From contig DACH01000001.1 of the NCBI GenBank assembly GCA_002494625.1, positions 124,001 to 188,000 of the forward strand: a DNA stretch of 64,000 nucleotides. Direction: 5' to 3'. This stretch comes from Archaeoglobus sp. UBA234 (GTDB lineage: Archaea; Halobacteriota; Archaeoglobi; Archaeoglobales; Archaeoglobaceae). Within the stretch, counting starts at the first letter, position 1. Each line of letters starts with the position of its first letter. A program made the translations under genes and the position numbers. Under the pieces are notes generated by a model, which saw nothing but the letters and a program-made list of their open reading frames with translations, was not told the origin of the DNA and did no database searches. This document shows, in pieces, positions 8,039-17,156 of this stretch.

Positions 8039-8845
8039 TTACTTTACTTTTCTGCAGGATTTTAATAGTTTAATAAGTTTGTTATGTAGGTTGCTGTTTG
8101 CTACAACCAGTGTGAAGCGCTCCTCCATACTTATTCTTTTATCATGGAGGCGTTGCCCATGCATGTCTGTTGCTCTGGCTCCCGCACAAACAGCGATGAA
8201 AAGTCCGGCAGCAACATCATAAACTCTGAGCATACCTTCCCTGCCATTTAAATTGCCTTTTCTGATGTCTATGAAACAATCAACACTTCCATCTGCGACG
8301 AAACAGAGTTCTGTTGCGGCGCTGCCAAAAATTCTGACTCTTTTGAATCCATACTCTCTATCCGGATAGTAAAAAATTGCATTACAGTCTATTTCACTGT
8401 AATCTGAGACATTTACCCTCTCACCATCTCTGAATGCCTTTCCATAATTCCAGCTCCCTTCTGCATAATATTCCGTTCCTGTTGCAAGATTGGATACATA
8501 GGCAAAGAAGACATCTTTTAGAGTATCTGATTTTGAAAAGCAGAGAGAAACTGAATAAATTGGAATTCCCCTCGTTGCATTGAAAGTTCCATCCACAGGG
8601 TCAAGTGCAAGGAAGACATCACCATCTCCCACAACACCCGACTCCTCTGTGATTATTCTGAAATTATAGTCTTTCAGAGTTGAGATCGCTATTTCTTCAG
8701 CAATCCAGTCAACCTTTTTGGTAGGCGTACCATCTTTTCCCATTCCAATACTGGATTTAAGTTCGGATAGAGGAACCTTTGAAATAGCATTTCTGATATC
8801 TTGCTTTATTTTCCTGCAGATTTGTAGCAGATCCTCATGTCTCAT
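8039..8845 (-). CDS. Inositol monophosphatase / fructose-1,6-bisphosphatase family enzyme
   Basis: Mg-dependent, Li-sensitive phosphatase family; in hyperthermophilic archaea the enzymes act on both inositol-1-phosphate (for lipids and the solute di-myo-inositol phosphate) and fructose-1,6-bisphosphate (gluconeogenesis). Seen here: EESG (67-70), DPVDGT (82-87) binding the metals, and DVAAG near the C-terminus, where the usual WD is YD. Length 268 is typical. The upstream end at 8845 uses ATG. Cotranscription with nadK is likely. Confidence 0.9.
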   Translation of the reverse strand: MRHEDLLQICRKIKQDIRNAISKVPLSELKSSIGMGKDGTPTKKVDWIAEEIAISTLKDYNFRIITEESGVVGDGDVFLALDPVDGTFNATRGIPIYSVSLCFSKSDTLKDVFFAYVSNLATGTEYYAEGSWNYGKAFRDGERVNVSDYSEIDCNAIFYYPDREYGFKRVRIFGSAATELCFVADGSVDCFIDIRKGNLNGREGMLRVYDVAAGLFIAVCAGARATDMHGQRLHDKRISMEERFTLVVANSNLHNKLIKLLKSCRKVK

Positions 8846-8902
8846 CCTACAGAAGTAAAAAGACTGGTAAAAAAAGGTTTTTTATTATCAAGCCAGTTTC
8901 AG

Positions 8903-9778
8903 CTAAACATCAAGATTGAACTTTGCAGCATTATCGTCGGCTATTTTCTGGAGTATTCTTATTATTTCCTGCCCCTTTGGATGTTTGAACAGGTGTCTGA
9001 ACCTTCTCTGTATCCTCAAATATTCCTCAACAGGTTTTCTGTCTTTTATTTTTCTGACCTTTGTTAGCTCCCCATTTTCATACTCGATGATTGGATAAAG
9101 TGCGGTTTCAAAAGCGAGTCTTGCCGATTCAAGAGTTTGTTTTCCATCAATACCCCAGCCGGTGACACATGGGGTGTGAATCTGGATATACTTCGCTCCT
9201 TCAATTTCTGCAGCTTTCTTTACCTTTCTCCTCAGGTCAGCATAGAAAGCAACAGTGGCTGTTGCAACATAGGGAATGCCATGCCCTACTGCTATAGAGA
9301 TCATATCTTTTTTTCTGCCAGTTTTTCCAGGCATAAGTTCTCCTGCCGGCATTGTTGTTGTATTGCTGCCAGTAGGTGTCAGACCGCTTTGCTGGTTACC
9401 TGTGTTCTGGTATGCCTCGTTGTCAAGGCAGATGTATATGACATCATGATTTCTGTCAAGCATTCCGGAAAGGGGTCCGATACCAATGTCAGCCGTTGCT
9501 CCATCTCCTGCAAATACAACCACCTTCCCCTCATCAGTCCTTTTAAGGGCTTTCAGAGCGAGTTCAATTCCTGCTGCAACTGCTGCTGCATTCTCAAAAA
9601 GAGAGTGGATATAGGGCACACCCCATGCACTTCTCTCATACTGAGAACTCACGATTTCAAGGCAGCCAGTGGAGTTTGAAACAAAGCATTTACCCTCGAG
9701 CGCCTCAAGGACATTTCTCGTTGCAATTGTAAGCCCACAACCCGGACATGCTCCATGTCCTGGACCGAAGAAACTCAT
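8903..9778 (-). CDS. porB: Pyruvate:ferredoxin oxidoreductase, beta subunit
   Basis: Carries thiamine diphosphate and part of the iron-sulfur ligation of the four-subunit enzyme that interconverts pyruvate and acetyl-CoA plus CO2 with ferredoxin. Visible: the N-terminal GHGACPGCG cluster-binding motif and the TDP motif GDGATADIGIGPLSG with a downstream NEAYQNTGNQQSG. 291 residues is normal. The start overlaps the stop of porA (ATGA type overlap), and it is the last gene of the porGDAB order. Confidence 0.93.
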   Translation of the reverse strand: MSFFGPGHGACPGCGLTIATRNVLEALEGKCFVSNSTGCLEIVSSQYERSAWGVPYIHSLFENAAAVAAGIELALKALKRTDEGKVVVFAGDGATADIGIGPLSGMLDRNHDVIYICLDNEAYQNTGNQQSGLTPTGSNTTTMPAGELMPGKTGRKKDMISIAVGHGIPYVATATVAFYADLRRKVKKAAEIEGAKYIQIHTPCVTGWGIDGKQTLESARLAFETALYPIIEYENGELTKVRKIKDRKPVEEYLRIQRRFRHLFKHPKGQEIIRILQKIADDNAAKFNLDV

Positions 9779-10950
9779 ACAACCACCTCCTCGAATTCCT
9801 TGATAGTTCCAAAGTGGAATCCCTGTTCAACCTTCCCTTCGTAGACATCACCTATTATTTTCACTATCTCCTCTCTCGGAACATCTCTGCCACCAAGACC
9901 CACAGCAAATGAGTAGAATTCAGGCGTGAAGCCAAATATGGCACTTTTAACCTCAATTCCCACCGGACCCTCATACCCGAATGAGACTGCTCTTTCAAAT
10001 ACCAGTATTTTGTTTGCATTCTTCAAGGCATTCCTGACCTCTTTTACCGGGAACGGTCTGAAAGTTCTCAGCTTCAGCAAGCCAACCTTCTTACCTTCTC
10101 TCCTCATCTCATTTACAACATCTCTAACCATACCAGTCAATGAACCCATGGAGACTACTACAAGCTCAGCATCATCTGTATATTCTCCCACTGCATGTCC
10201 TCCCCAATATCGTCCGGTTATCTCCGCCCAGTCTTTGTAAGCTTTCTCGATCTCGTCGAGGGCGCGCATCATAGCGTTTTGAAGAGTCACTCTGAATTCA
10301 GCATAGCAGTGTGGAGGGGCGTAGCTACCAAATGTAAGCGGATTTTTCGTCGTCATATAAACAGGAGGCTCATATGGTGGGAGAAATGAATCTACAATTT
10401 CCTGATCAAGCAAATCAACAGGCTCGTAAGCGTGAGTTAGTTTGAAACCATCCATATTCACCATGAACGGAAGCATAACTCTCGGATTTTCAGCCACTTT
10501 GAAAGCAAGCGGAACCATGTCATGCGCTTCCTGATTTGTCTCAACATGAATCTGAATCAACCCTCCATCTCTGAGAAGCATGCTATCCTGATGGTCATTC
10601 CATATGCTCAGAGGGGCTGAAAGGGCTCTGTTTGTGTTTACGATGACTATGGGAAGTCTCATACCTGCAGCATTCAGAAGAACTTCGCTCATCAGAACAA
10701 GACCCTGAGAGCATGTTGCCGTGAAGGTTCTTGCTCCTGCAGCCGATGCTCCAACAAGAATTGAAGCCGCTCCAAATTCAGATTCGGCTGTAACATACTC
10801 ACAATCACCAAGCTCTCCGTTTGAGTACATTTTTGCAAGGTTTTCAACGATCTCAGTCTGTGGCGTGATAGGATATGCAGCGATGACATTCGGTTTGCAG
10901 AGTTTTACAGAGTGGGCGATTGAGTAAAAACCTCTAACAACCTTCTTCAT
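9775..10950 (-). CDS. porA: Pyruvate:ferredoxin oxidoreductase, alpha subunit
   Basis: Large catalytic subunit that forms the active site with PorB. The protein begins MKKVVRGFYSIAHSVKLCKP and contains AAYPITPQTEIVE, the usual pyruvate-binding opening, and later ATCSQGLVLMSEVLLNAAG. The start at 10950 is chosen over a longer frame because GAGGTG stands seven bases before it and the family begins here. It overlaps porB by four bases and follows porD. Confidence 0.93.
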   Translation of the reverse strand: MKKVVRGFYSIAHSVKLCKPNVIAAYPITPQTEIVENLAKMYSNGELGDCEYVTAESEFGAASILVGASAAGARTFTATCSQGLVLMSEVLLNAAGMRLPIVIVNTNRALSAPLSIWNDHQDSMLLRDGGLIQIHVETNQEAHDMVPLAFKVAENPRVMLPFMVNMDGFKLTHAYEPVDLLDQEIVDSFLPPYEPPVYMTTKNPLTFGSYAPPHCYAEFRVTLQNAMMRALDEIEKAYKDWAEITGRYWGGHAVGEYTDDAELVVVSMGSLTGMVRDVVNEMRREGKKVGLLKLRTFRPFPVKEVRNALKNANKILVFERAVSFGYEGPVGIEVKSAIFGFTPEFYSFAVGLGGRDVPREEIVKIIGDVYEGKVEQGFHFGTIKEFEEVVV

Positions 10951-10963
10951 TGAACACACCTCT

Positions 10964-11257
10964 TCAACATACATCCAGTTTGTAAATATCTTTGAGTTCC
11001 ATTCTTATTGCATCAGCCGGACAGGCAGTAAAGCACACTCCACATCCCTTGCAGTAATCATAATCAGGCACAGCAACTTTCTTTTCTCCCTTTTCAACCA
11101 CAACTATACATCCATCAGGACAAAGGTGCTCACATGCTCTGCATGCTGTGCATTTCTCTTCATCAACAATCGGAAATTCTGTTCCCCAGTCTCCAGTCTT
11201 CATGCTCTTCGAGGAATGGGGTTTTGAAATACCTCCAAGGGTTATTCTGATTACCAT
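10964..11257 (-). CDS. porD: Pyruvate:ferredoxin oxidoreductase, delta (ferredoxin) subunit
   Basis: A 97-residue 2[4Fe-4S] ferredoxin-like subunit: CTACRACEHLCP and CKGCGVCFTACP are two complete C-x2-C-x2-C-x3-CP motifs. It passes electrons from PorAB to free ferredoxin. The first residues and the SKSMKTGDWGTEFP stretch are typical for PorD. It overlaps porG by seven bases, so the two are translationally coupled. Confidence 0.93.
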   Translation of the reverse strand: MVIRITLGGISKPHSSKSMKTGDWGTEFPIVDEEKCTACRACEHLCPDGCIVVVEKGEKKVAVPDYDYCKGCGVCFTACPADAIRMELKDIYKLDVC

Positions 11258-11823
11258 CTACAGACCTCCTTCATGTAGCTGTAAGCTTCTTTTATCAGCT
11301 TTACATTCTTCTCCGCAAGCTCTTTGTTCCCAAACCACTCATAGACAGTTTCAATCAGCGAATCGAGCTTTACAACTCCTGAAGCTCCAACAAATGCTCC
11401 AACCATAGCGGAATTTGTTATTGGTCTGCCAAGATACTCCATCGCCATTTTGGTGGCGTTTATCGTATAAACTTCTGCATCAATTCCCATACTTCTCCTG
11501 AGGTCTTCTGAGCCTTTGGGATAGTTCGCTATGATTTTACCACCGTCTTTCAGCCCGGATTCAACCTTCACAGGCCCTATAACGGTTGGATCCATCACAA
11601 CCACATAATCAGGATGATAGATTTCATCCCTTGTAACAATTGGTTCGTCTGAGAGTCTTAAAAAGGATGCCACCGGAGTACCTCTCTTTTCTGCCCCAAA
11701 TGTCGGAAAGGAAAGTGTATAATATCCGTCCTTAAAGCCAGCCACCGCGAGCATATCAGCTGCTGTAACGACTCCCTGTCCTCCTCTCCCATGAAATCTT
11801 ACCTCAACCAGGATATCGATCAC
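11251..11823 (-). CDS. porG: Pyruvate:ferredoxin oxidoreductase, gamma subunit
   Basis: First gene of the porGDAB operon. The product (190 residues) opens with VRFHGRGGQGVVTAADML, the Rossmann-like CoA-binding signature of gamma subunits, and has FGAEKRGTPVASFLRL soon after. As PorG, it contributes to CoA binding. No leader is evident between its start and an AT-rich block at 11850-11870 that could hold the operon promoter. Confidence 0.93.
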   Translation of the reverse strand: MIDILVEVRFHGRGGQGVVTAADMLAVAGFKDGYYTLSFPTFGAEKRGTPVASFLRLSDEPIVTRDEIYHPDYVVVMDPTVIGPVKVESGLKDGGKIIANYPKGSEDLRRSMGIDAEVYTINATKMAMEYLGRPITNSAMVGAFVGASGVVKLDSLIETVYEWFGNKELAEKNVKLIKEAYSYMKEVCRW

Positions 11824-11890
11824 CCCTTACAACCAGTACATGGATCTATTAATTTATATTTTTTGATTAGAGAGAACGGAACATTAACAA

Positions 11891-12628
11891 TTATTTATTA
11901 TAAATGATCACCTCAACTGATTTTACAATTGCAAGCCGTTCACTTACTGTAAGTGAATTAAGCAACTGTGACAGTCTGCTAACCTCTTCTCCAGTATCTC
12001 CTTCCATCAATGCCCGGAAAATTTCAATCAGTTCTTCTTCAGATTTGTCCAGAATTAACTCCTCGGCTTCTTTTCTCTTTTCCCCTGAGAACATACCCAA
12101 GAAAAGCCTCCTGACGAAACTGATGCTCCCGAGTTTCTCCACCTTTTTGTTTATTTCCTCCTCAATCTCCAGAAATACCTTCAGCATTATGAAATATATC
12201 CTTGCAATCTCATCCTTATTCCAGTGTTCTATGTTCTTCAAAATTACCGAATCTATTCTTTTCTGTATATCTCTCATCCTGTAAATTATGTAGAAGAAGT
12301 CTTCAAGACTTTTTGTGAATCCATACTCCTCATCTCTCTTGGATTCAAAGAACCAGACTCTCCTGACTCCCTCATTAATAGTATTGTAGTCGAGTTGAAG
12401 AAATTCCTTCCTCGTTCTGAACATCTCCATAAGTTCAATCTGATTCGGAAGAACCACATCGTTCAGAACACTTGAAAGTTCGACAAGTCTCGTGAAAAGC
12501 AGGTAAAACAGCGGTGAGAATATGTTACCTGTTCTTTTGAGGTTAATCACTCTTTTAATGAACTTATCATCAAGAACTTCTCTAAGTTCTCTTTCAAAAT
12601 TTTCTGGCTTAACACCCCTCATACCCAT
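11891..12628 (-). CDS. Unrecognised helical protein (245 aa)
   Basis: Nearly all-helical and highly charged, without signal peptide, membrane segments, cysteines or nucleotide motifs; several leucine/isoleucine-rich helices (for example SSVLNDVVLPNQIELMEMF and IARIYFIMLKVFLEIEEEI) suggest a helical bundle or coiled-coil partner protein. It starts MGMRGVKPENF and has a BRE/TATA about 24 bases upstream, hence leaderless. It lies between por and rpiA but with its own promoter. I do not recognise the family. Confidence 0.65.
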   Translation of the reverse strand: MGMRGVKPENFERELREVLDDKFIKRVINLKRTGNIFSPLFYLLFTRLVELSSVLNDVVLPNQIELMEMFRTRKEFLQLDYNTINEGVRRVWFFESKRDEEYGFTKSLEDFFYIIYRMRDIQKRIDSVILKNIEHWNKDEIARIYFIMLKVFLEIEEEINKKVEKLGSISFVRRLFLGMFSGEKRKEAEELILDKSEEELIEIFRALMEGDTGEEVSRLSQLLNSLTVSERLAIVKSVEVIIYNK

Positions 12629-12645
12629 TTTCCAGAAGTGGAAAT

Positions 12646-12678
12646 AATATATAATTTCTTTGGTTAATCATTTGGTTA
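12646..12678 (-). promoter_or_regulatory. Promoter with tandem TTTGGTTA repeats
   Basis: The plus strand has TTTGGTTA twice (12659-12666 and 12671-12678), separated by ATCA. On the minus strand these are TAACCAAA copies directly upstream of the AT-rich TATA (about 12646-12654) of the helical protein gene. Two direct sites one turn apart and behind the BRE look like an activator site, but the assignment is only by position. Confidence 0.35.
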
Positions 12679-12687
12679 TATTTCATA

Positions 12688-13398
12688 TTACTTTTTCATA
12701 ATCCCCGTACCATCAGAATGCCCTACAATCACCCTGTCAATTATTTCCCCCGGGAAAATTCCATTTTCCACAACACCGGCAATGGAATTTATCTTCATTT
12801 CCAATTCTACCGGATTCAAGATAACTCCAAAGTCAACATCGAATATCAGATTTCCATTGTCTGATATACAGGGCCCAATTTTACTCCTGGCTTCTCTGAG
12901 TTTACACTTGCCACCAAGACTTTGGAGTCTTCTAACAACATTCCCGTAGGCAAAAGGGAAAACTTCAACGGGAACGAGATCCCTCAGTTTATCGGAAACT
13001 TTACCAGAATCTACTATGATAACTACCCTTTCCGATGCTTGAGCTATTATTTTTTCTCTGAGGAGAGCTCCTCCCTTACCTTTTATGCAGTTTAGATTCA
13101 CATCAACCTGATCTGCCCCATCAACACACAGATCAAGCTCTTCAAACTGAAAGAGATCAGCTACCACTATGCCATTCTCCACAGCAAGCATGTGAGAGTG
13201 GTAGGAACTTGGAACACCCCATACTTCAATCCCATCCCTCTGAATCCTCTCTCCAAGCTCTTTTATGAAGTATTCAACCGTTGTTCCAGTGCCAATTCCT
13301 ATAACCATTCCGTCTTCAACAAGTTTTGCTGCTTCCTTAGCTGCATTAATCTTTCCAGTCTGTGCTTTTTCTACATTTGAGCCCTCAGCAGATCTCAT
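12688..13398 (-). CDS. rpiA: Ribose-5-phosphate isomerase A
   Basis: Interconverts ribose-5-phosphate and ribulose-5-phosphate. Signatures: GIGTGTTVEYF (about residues 34-44), LCVDGADQVD (about 89-98) with the catalytic acids, and CIKGKGGALLREKI (about 103-116). Length 236 is typical. The start overlaps the end of surE by 14 bases, so the two are coupled. Confidence 0.93.
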   Translation of the reverse strand: MRSAEGSNVEKAQTGKINAAKEAAKLVEDGMVIGIGTGTTVEYFIKELGERIQRDGIEVWGVPSSYHSHMLAVENGIVVADLFQFEELDLCVDGADQVDVNLNCIKGKGGALLREKIIAQASERVVIIVDSGKVSDKLRDLVPVEVFPFAYGNVVRRLQSLGGKCKLREARSKIGPCISDNGNLIFDVDFGVILNPVELEMKINSIAGVVENGIFPGEIIDRVIVGHSDGTGIMKK

Positions 13399-14197
13399 AA
13401 AACCACCTTTTTACACTCTCCAAACTTTCCTTAGATGTGTTATCCAGCGAGAGGGGGGTTATTGAAATATAACCTCTTCTTAAAGCATGCAAATCAGTAC
13501 CCTCCTCATCATCCTCAACTTCATCTCCATCCAGCCAGTAATAAATTCTTCCCCTGGGATCCTTTCTCGTGTCTATCCTTGTCAGGTAAAGTCTTTTTGC
13601 CAGTCTGGTAAAAGCAACCTTTCCATTCCATTTCGAAGGTATGTTCACATTGAGTACATCTACACCCACAGGAAAACCCCTCTCTAAAAGTATTTTTGCA
13701 AGATTTCTCAACACATCAATGCAAAGGGAGTAGTCCATCTCTCCAGCCCGGTTCATGAAATCAAACATATCAGCAAATTTGTCCTTCATAGACACCTCAA
13801 GCGATATGGCTACTGTCATACTTCCATGAGTCGCTGCTTCAAAGGCAGCCCCAACAGTTCCAGATGTCAGAACAGCTTCTGTAGAAACATTTTCGCCCAG
13901 ATTGATCCCCGAAACTACGAGATCGGGAACTTCACCTATGATCTCATGCACTGCAATAAGAACAGAGTCTGCAGGCGTTCCATCAACAGCATACCCTCTT
14001 ATCCTGTCCTCCGTGTTTAAAACAACCTCAGACACTCTCACAGGTTCCATCAGAGATATACTTCTCCCCACACCACTTCTCTGAACTGCAGGGGCAACAA
14101 TGTAAATTTCTCCCATATCCTTGAGAGCCTGATAGCTGGCTATAATGCCTGAGGAATAAATTCCGTCATCGTTTGTGATGAGTATTTTTCTTTTCAA
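13385..14197 (-). CDS. surE: 5'/3'-nucleotidase SurE
   Basis: Metal-dependent nucleoside 5'-monophosphatase. The N-terminal ITNDDGIYSSG motif carries the metal-binding aspartates, and SGINLGENVSTEAVLTSGTVGAA is the second family signature. The family starts a few residues before TNDDG, so I place the start at the TTG of MKRKILITNDDG (14197) rather than the TTG at 14215; an AT-rich box about 25 to 30 bases upstream of 14197 would make it leaderless. It overlaps rpiA at its 3' end. Confidence 0.88.
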   Translation of the reverse strand: MKRKILITNDDGIYSSGIIASYQALKDMGEIYIVAPAVQRSGVGRSISLMEPVRVSEVVLNTEDRIRGYAVDGTPADSVLIAVHEIIGEVPDLVVSGINLGENVSTEAVLTSGTVGAAFEAATHGSMTVAISLEVSMKDKFADMFDFMNRAGEMDYSLCIDVLRNLAKILLERGFPVGVDVLNVNIPSKWNGKVAFTRLAKRLYLTRIDTRKDPRGRIYYWLDGDEVEDDEEGTDLHALRRGYISITPLSLDNTSKESLESVKRWFYEIC

Positions 14198-14429
14198 GCC
14201 AACCAAGTTTGACAACGGAATTTTTAATTTTTTTGTTGTTCATACCCAGGTTAAGCAATCTGGAAGATGCTGGAAGAAACAGGAATGCTAATCCCCATCA
14301 TGCTTAAATATATTTTTTACCTAAGCAATATATCGAACCTCTTCTAAAATGAGAGGTTAAACTCTGCTTCGAATAAAAACAGGTGAGATCGGGAGAATTA
14401 TGGGCTTAAAAGAAAACTATTCAACCTTA

Positions 14430-15878
14430 TCAGCTTTCATTTTCATCAACTGCAAGTTCTCCAGCGAGAATGCCGCTGAAAAGGGAAGACGGAAAACCTC
14501 CGATGAAGGGTATGGAGAAGGCATAAATTCCTGCTAAATAAAGATTTTCAACAGGAGTTTCAACCAAACACTCAGCATATCCATCATCCCATCTCAATCC
14601 TGCCACAGAGCCGCTGTATCTCCCACCCCACCATTCGTATGTGAGGGGTGTCGCACAATCCAGAATGGTGAACCGCTCCCCTATCAAAGGTGCTACAACC
14701 TCTAGTAATTCCTTCGAGAGTTCAGATTTTAGCTGATAGTATTCTTCCTTTGTTTTGCAAACAAACTCTTCATAGCTCACAGGTATACGGAGAATTACCA
14801 CATCTCTCCCATACCGAACACTTTCAAGCCTGTTAAGAACTGTAATTTCAACCTCCCTGTAATAAAACCTATTATCGTCAGCTTCATTTTTCTCATCCAT
14901 GAAGGGGTAGTACAATCCATGAGTGGACTCAAACGGAATTGCAGCATTATCTGAGAAAGCATAAACAGTTAAAACAGATGCACCATGAGTTTTGTTATAT
15001 AAAGGCTCTAATTTCTTTCTCATGTCTGCATCAACAATTTCAAAGAGAAAAGCCGGATCGATATTGGACACAACTTTCCTGCTGAAATAATCCCTTTCAC
15101 AGGAAACTACAAATCCATCCTCCTCCTGCCTGATTTTCTTAACTTCCATGTTTTTGACAAATGAGAAGCCCTTCGAACCTATTTTTTTAAAGAGAGAATC
15201 CATTATCCCCTTAATTCCAATTTCAGGATACCAGATACCACTTTCACAGAAAATATCCCACATTATTGATGCTGCTCCCAGAGATTGTTCCGATTTCTTA
15301 AATCCAAGAGAGGAGACCAAATTTACAGCATTCTCATCCCTCAGAAAAGAAGAAAAGTATTCCTGTGCGGAAACCGAGTAATCAACCATATCCATATCAC
15401 ATGAAATAGATTTAAGGGCTCCATTCTTCAGTCTTTGTTCGTTTACCCGGCAGAGCTTTTCTCTCCATACGAATTTTCCCTTTACCTCTGATGAAACTTT
15501 TTTCAGCTCATTAACAGCCTTTTCCATATTTTCTTCCGGAAAAATCCTTTCAAGTATCTTAGACAGTTTTTCAAATGAATCCGGGATTACAAAGTTGATT
15601 TTACCGGCAATAATCTGATAAGACTTTCTTCTGAATACCATCCTCCCAATATTTAACCTCTCAAACATCGAATTAACATAATCAGGGTAAGAAAAACCAA
15701 GAGGTCCAGCTGGAAGTTCGAATTCACCTCTTCTAAAGGTATATGAGGTGCCACCATATCTGTGTAGTTTTTCCAGCATCAAAACTTTCCCATAGTCTTT
15801 TAAAATGCATGCAGACGATAACCCTCCTACTCCAGAGCCGATCACAATATAATCGGCAGTGTTGCTGTTTTGCAGCAT
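14430..15878 (-). CDS. CrtI-like FAD-dependent oxidoreductase
   Basis: A 482-residue flavoprotein of the phytoene desaturase / carotenoid isomerase / retinol saturase superfamily. The N-terminal dinucleotide-binding motif is VIGSGVGGLSSACIL followed by LEKLHRYGGTSYTF; the C-terminal end has the matching FAD segment NLYLAGIYAFSIPFIGGFPSS. There is no carotenoid gene nearby. In archaea such proteins may reduce or oxidise isoprenoid chains, but the substrate cannot be told from sequence. It stands alone between surE and the divergent sensor gene. Confidence 0.75.
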   Translation of the reverse strand: MLQNSNTADYIVIGSGVGGLSSACILKDYGKVLMLEKLHRYGGTSYTFRRGEFELPAGPLGFSYPDYVNSMFERLNIGRMVFRRKSYQIIAGKINFVIPDSFEKLSKILERIFPEENMEKAVNELKKVSSEVKGKFVWREKLCRVNEQRLKNGALKSISCDMDMVDYSVSAQEYFSSFLRDENAVNLVSSLGFKKSEQSLGAASIMWDIFCESGIWYPEIGIKGIMDSLFKKIGSKGFSFVKNMEVKKIRQEEDGFVVSCERDYFSRKVVSNIDPAFLFEIVDADMRKKLEPLYNKTHGASVLTVYAFSDNAAIPFESTHGLYYPFMDEKNEADDNRFYYREVEITVLNRLESVRYGRDVVILRIPVSYEEFVCKTKEEYYQLKSELSKELLEVVAPLIGERFTILDCATPLTYEWWGGRYSGSVAGLRWDDGYAECLVETPVENLYLAGIYAFSIPFIGGFPSSLFSGILAGELAVDENES

Positions 15879-15961
15879 GACAGAAACTATTTTAAACGCT
15901 AAAAAGATTTTTGGAACCCTTTAAAGTAGGCGATAAGCAGACATAATTTCTGCAGATTCGA

Positions 15962-15980
15962 TATTATTTAATGAATAATA
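15962..15980. repeat. Small AT-rich inverted repeat in divergent intergenic region
   Basis: TATTATT (15962-15968) and AATAATA (15974-15980) are perfect inverted arms around TAATG. It lies between the CrtI-like gene and the HAMP sensor gene, where both promoters must be. AT richness makes chance possible; I list it as a candidate site. Confidence 0.35.
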
Positions 15981-16039
15981 ATTTAAAATCTGTGCCTGAA
16001 GACTTAACTATTTCTGTTTTTATCGATTAGGCAATTCTT

Positions 16040-16047
16040 TTAATTAA
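16040..16047 (+). promoter_or_regulatory. TTAATTAA box upstream of the HAMP sensor gene
   Basis: TTTTAATTAATT surrounds the palindrome TTAATTAA 29 bases before the GTG start of the sensor gene. The same element stands 30 bases before the start of the following small gene (17120-17127). It may be the TATA region or a shared regulatory site. Confidence 0.4.
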
Positions 16048-16075
16048 TTATGTAACACCGCTAAGCAGATCGGAG

Positions 16076-17083
16076 GTGGTTCACATTAAACTTGCGCCAA
16101 CCATACTGGCAATAGTAATCCTGGCAAGCGTCCTGCCACTGGGTATTCTCGGATACATGAGCCTTACAGGGGTATCTGAGTTTGGTGAGGAGGCAAAGAC
16201 TGGAGTTGCAAAGGTGAGCCAGGAATATCTCACAAAGGCTGGAGAAGAGGCAGTGAAAATGAAAGCATCAGATGTAGCTCTTCAGCTCAGCGTTTATGTC
16301 AGGGAGAAGATGAAGGAGAATCCCAATTTAACCACAAGACAGCTTATTGCAGACCCCGAGTTCCAGAAAATCGCCCTGCAAATGTGGGGTGCAAAGGAGT
16401 ACACCTGGATTGGAGCTGGAGCAGTTGTTGGCGGAGAACCAAGAGCAGTTCTTCTGGCTCATCCCACTGTGCCGAGCGATTACTGGGGTCTTGATGTTAA
16501 ATACCATCTGAAATGGAATCAAACACTTCCAGAACTCTATACACTTCTCCTTAAAATACTTGAAAACCCCGATAATCCACAGCCCATTTGCGGATACTAC
16601 AAGTGGAAGGAACCCGGTTCAAATGAAGTTGTTGATAAGTACCTCTGTCATTACCCCACAGCGATCAAGCTCTACGATCCTGTACTGAATGATGACGCCT
16701 GGCTTGTTGTTGGGACATCTGCATACATAGATGGATACTTCATGCACCTGACACAGTCAAAGACAAATCCAGGAGAGAATATAGTGAGTGAGATCGACAG
16801 GAGTATAGAATCTGCGAGTGGAAAAGTTGTGCTCTACTTTGCTGTCTCAATTGTAATTGCAGTAATCTTCATAGCAGGAATCGGATACTTCACGATTACG
16901 GGAATTGCGAATCCAATCATTGAACTGAGCTACACTGCAGATAAAATAAGTGAGGGAGATATCGACCTCGAGGTTCCATACCAAGACAGAGATGATGAAA
17001 TAGGAATCCTCGCAAAAAGCATAGAGAGGCTGAGAAGAAGTATAAAAATCGCTACCAAGAGTTTGGAGGATGTCCTGAGGTAA
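16076..17083 (+). CDS. Cache-HAMP membrane receptor without output domain
   Basis: 335 residues. Transmembrane helix 1 at about 8-28 and helix 2 at about 251-273 enclose an extracytoplasmic domain of about 220 residues that resembles a Cache sensor (helix, then TWIGAGAVVGGEPR and a late DDAWLVVGTSAYID). After helix 2 a HAMP domain (about 277-329; ITGIANPIIELS and the DDEIGILAKSIERL connector) ends the protein. Methyl-accepting or kinase output is missing, so it must act through a partner. The start is GTG at 16076; its GGAGG overlaps the start codon, so an ATT nine bases downstream is a formal alternative. Signals bound are unknown. Confidence 0.75.
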   Translation: MVHIKLAPTILAIVILASVLPLGILGYMSLTGVSEFGEEAKTGVAKVSQEYLTKAGEEAVKMKASDVALQLSVYVREKMKENPNLTTRQLIADPEFQKIALQMWGAKEYTWIGAGAVVGGEPRAVLLAHPTVPSDYWGLDVKYHLKWNQTLPELYTLLLKILENPDNPQPICGYYKWKEPGSNEVVDKYLCHYPTAIKLYDPVLNDDAWLVVGTSAYIDGYFMHLTQSKTNPGENIVSEIDRSIESASGKVVLYFAVSIVIAVIFIAGIGYFTITGIANPIIELSYTADKISEGDIDLEVPYQDRDDEIGILAKSIERLRRSIKIATKSLEDVLR

Positions 17084-17119
17084 CAGAGAAGATTAAACCA
17101 TAAAGACTATATACATTTT

Positions 17120-17127
17120 TTAATTAA
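17120..17127 (+). promoter_or_regulatory. TTAATTAA box upstream of the 67-residue gene
   Basis: TTTTTTAATTAATTTT contains the same TTAATTAA element as the sensor gene promoter, 30 bases before the ATG. A TATA-like ACTATATACA lies a little further upstream (about 17107-17116), so the palindrome may be a downstream regulatory site. Confidence 0.4.
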
Positions 17128-17156
17128 TTTTCATTGGAAAATCCGGAGGAAAACAG

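Noticed and set aside
14336..14358. AACCTCT/AGAGGTT hairpin downstream of the CrtI-like gene
   Set aside because: Seven-base stem with a nine-base loop and no T run after it on the gene strand; could occur by chance, not enough for a terminator call.
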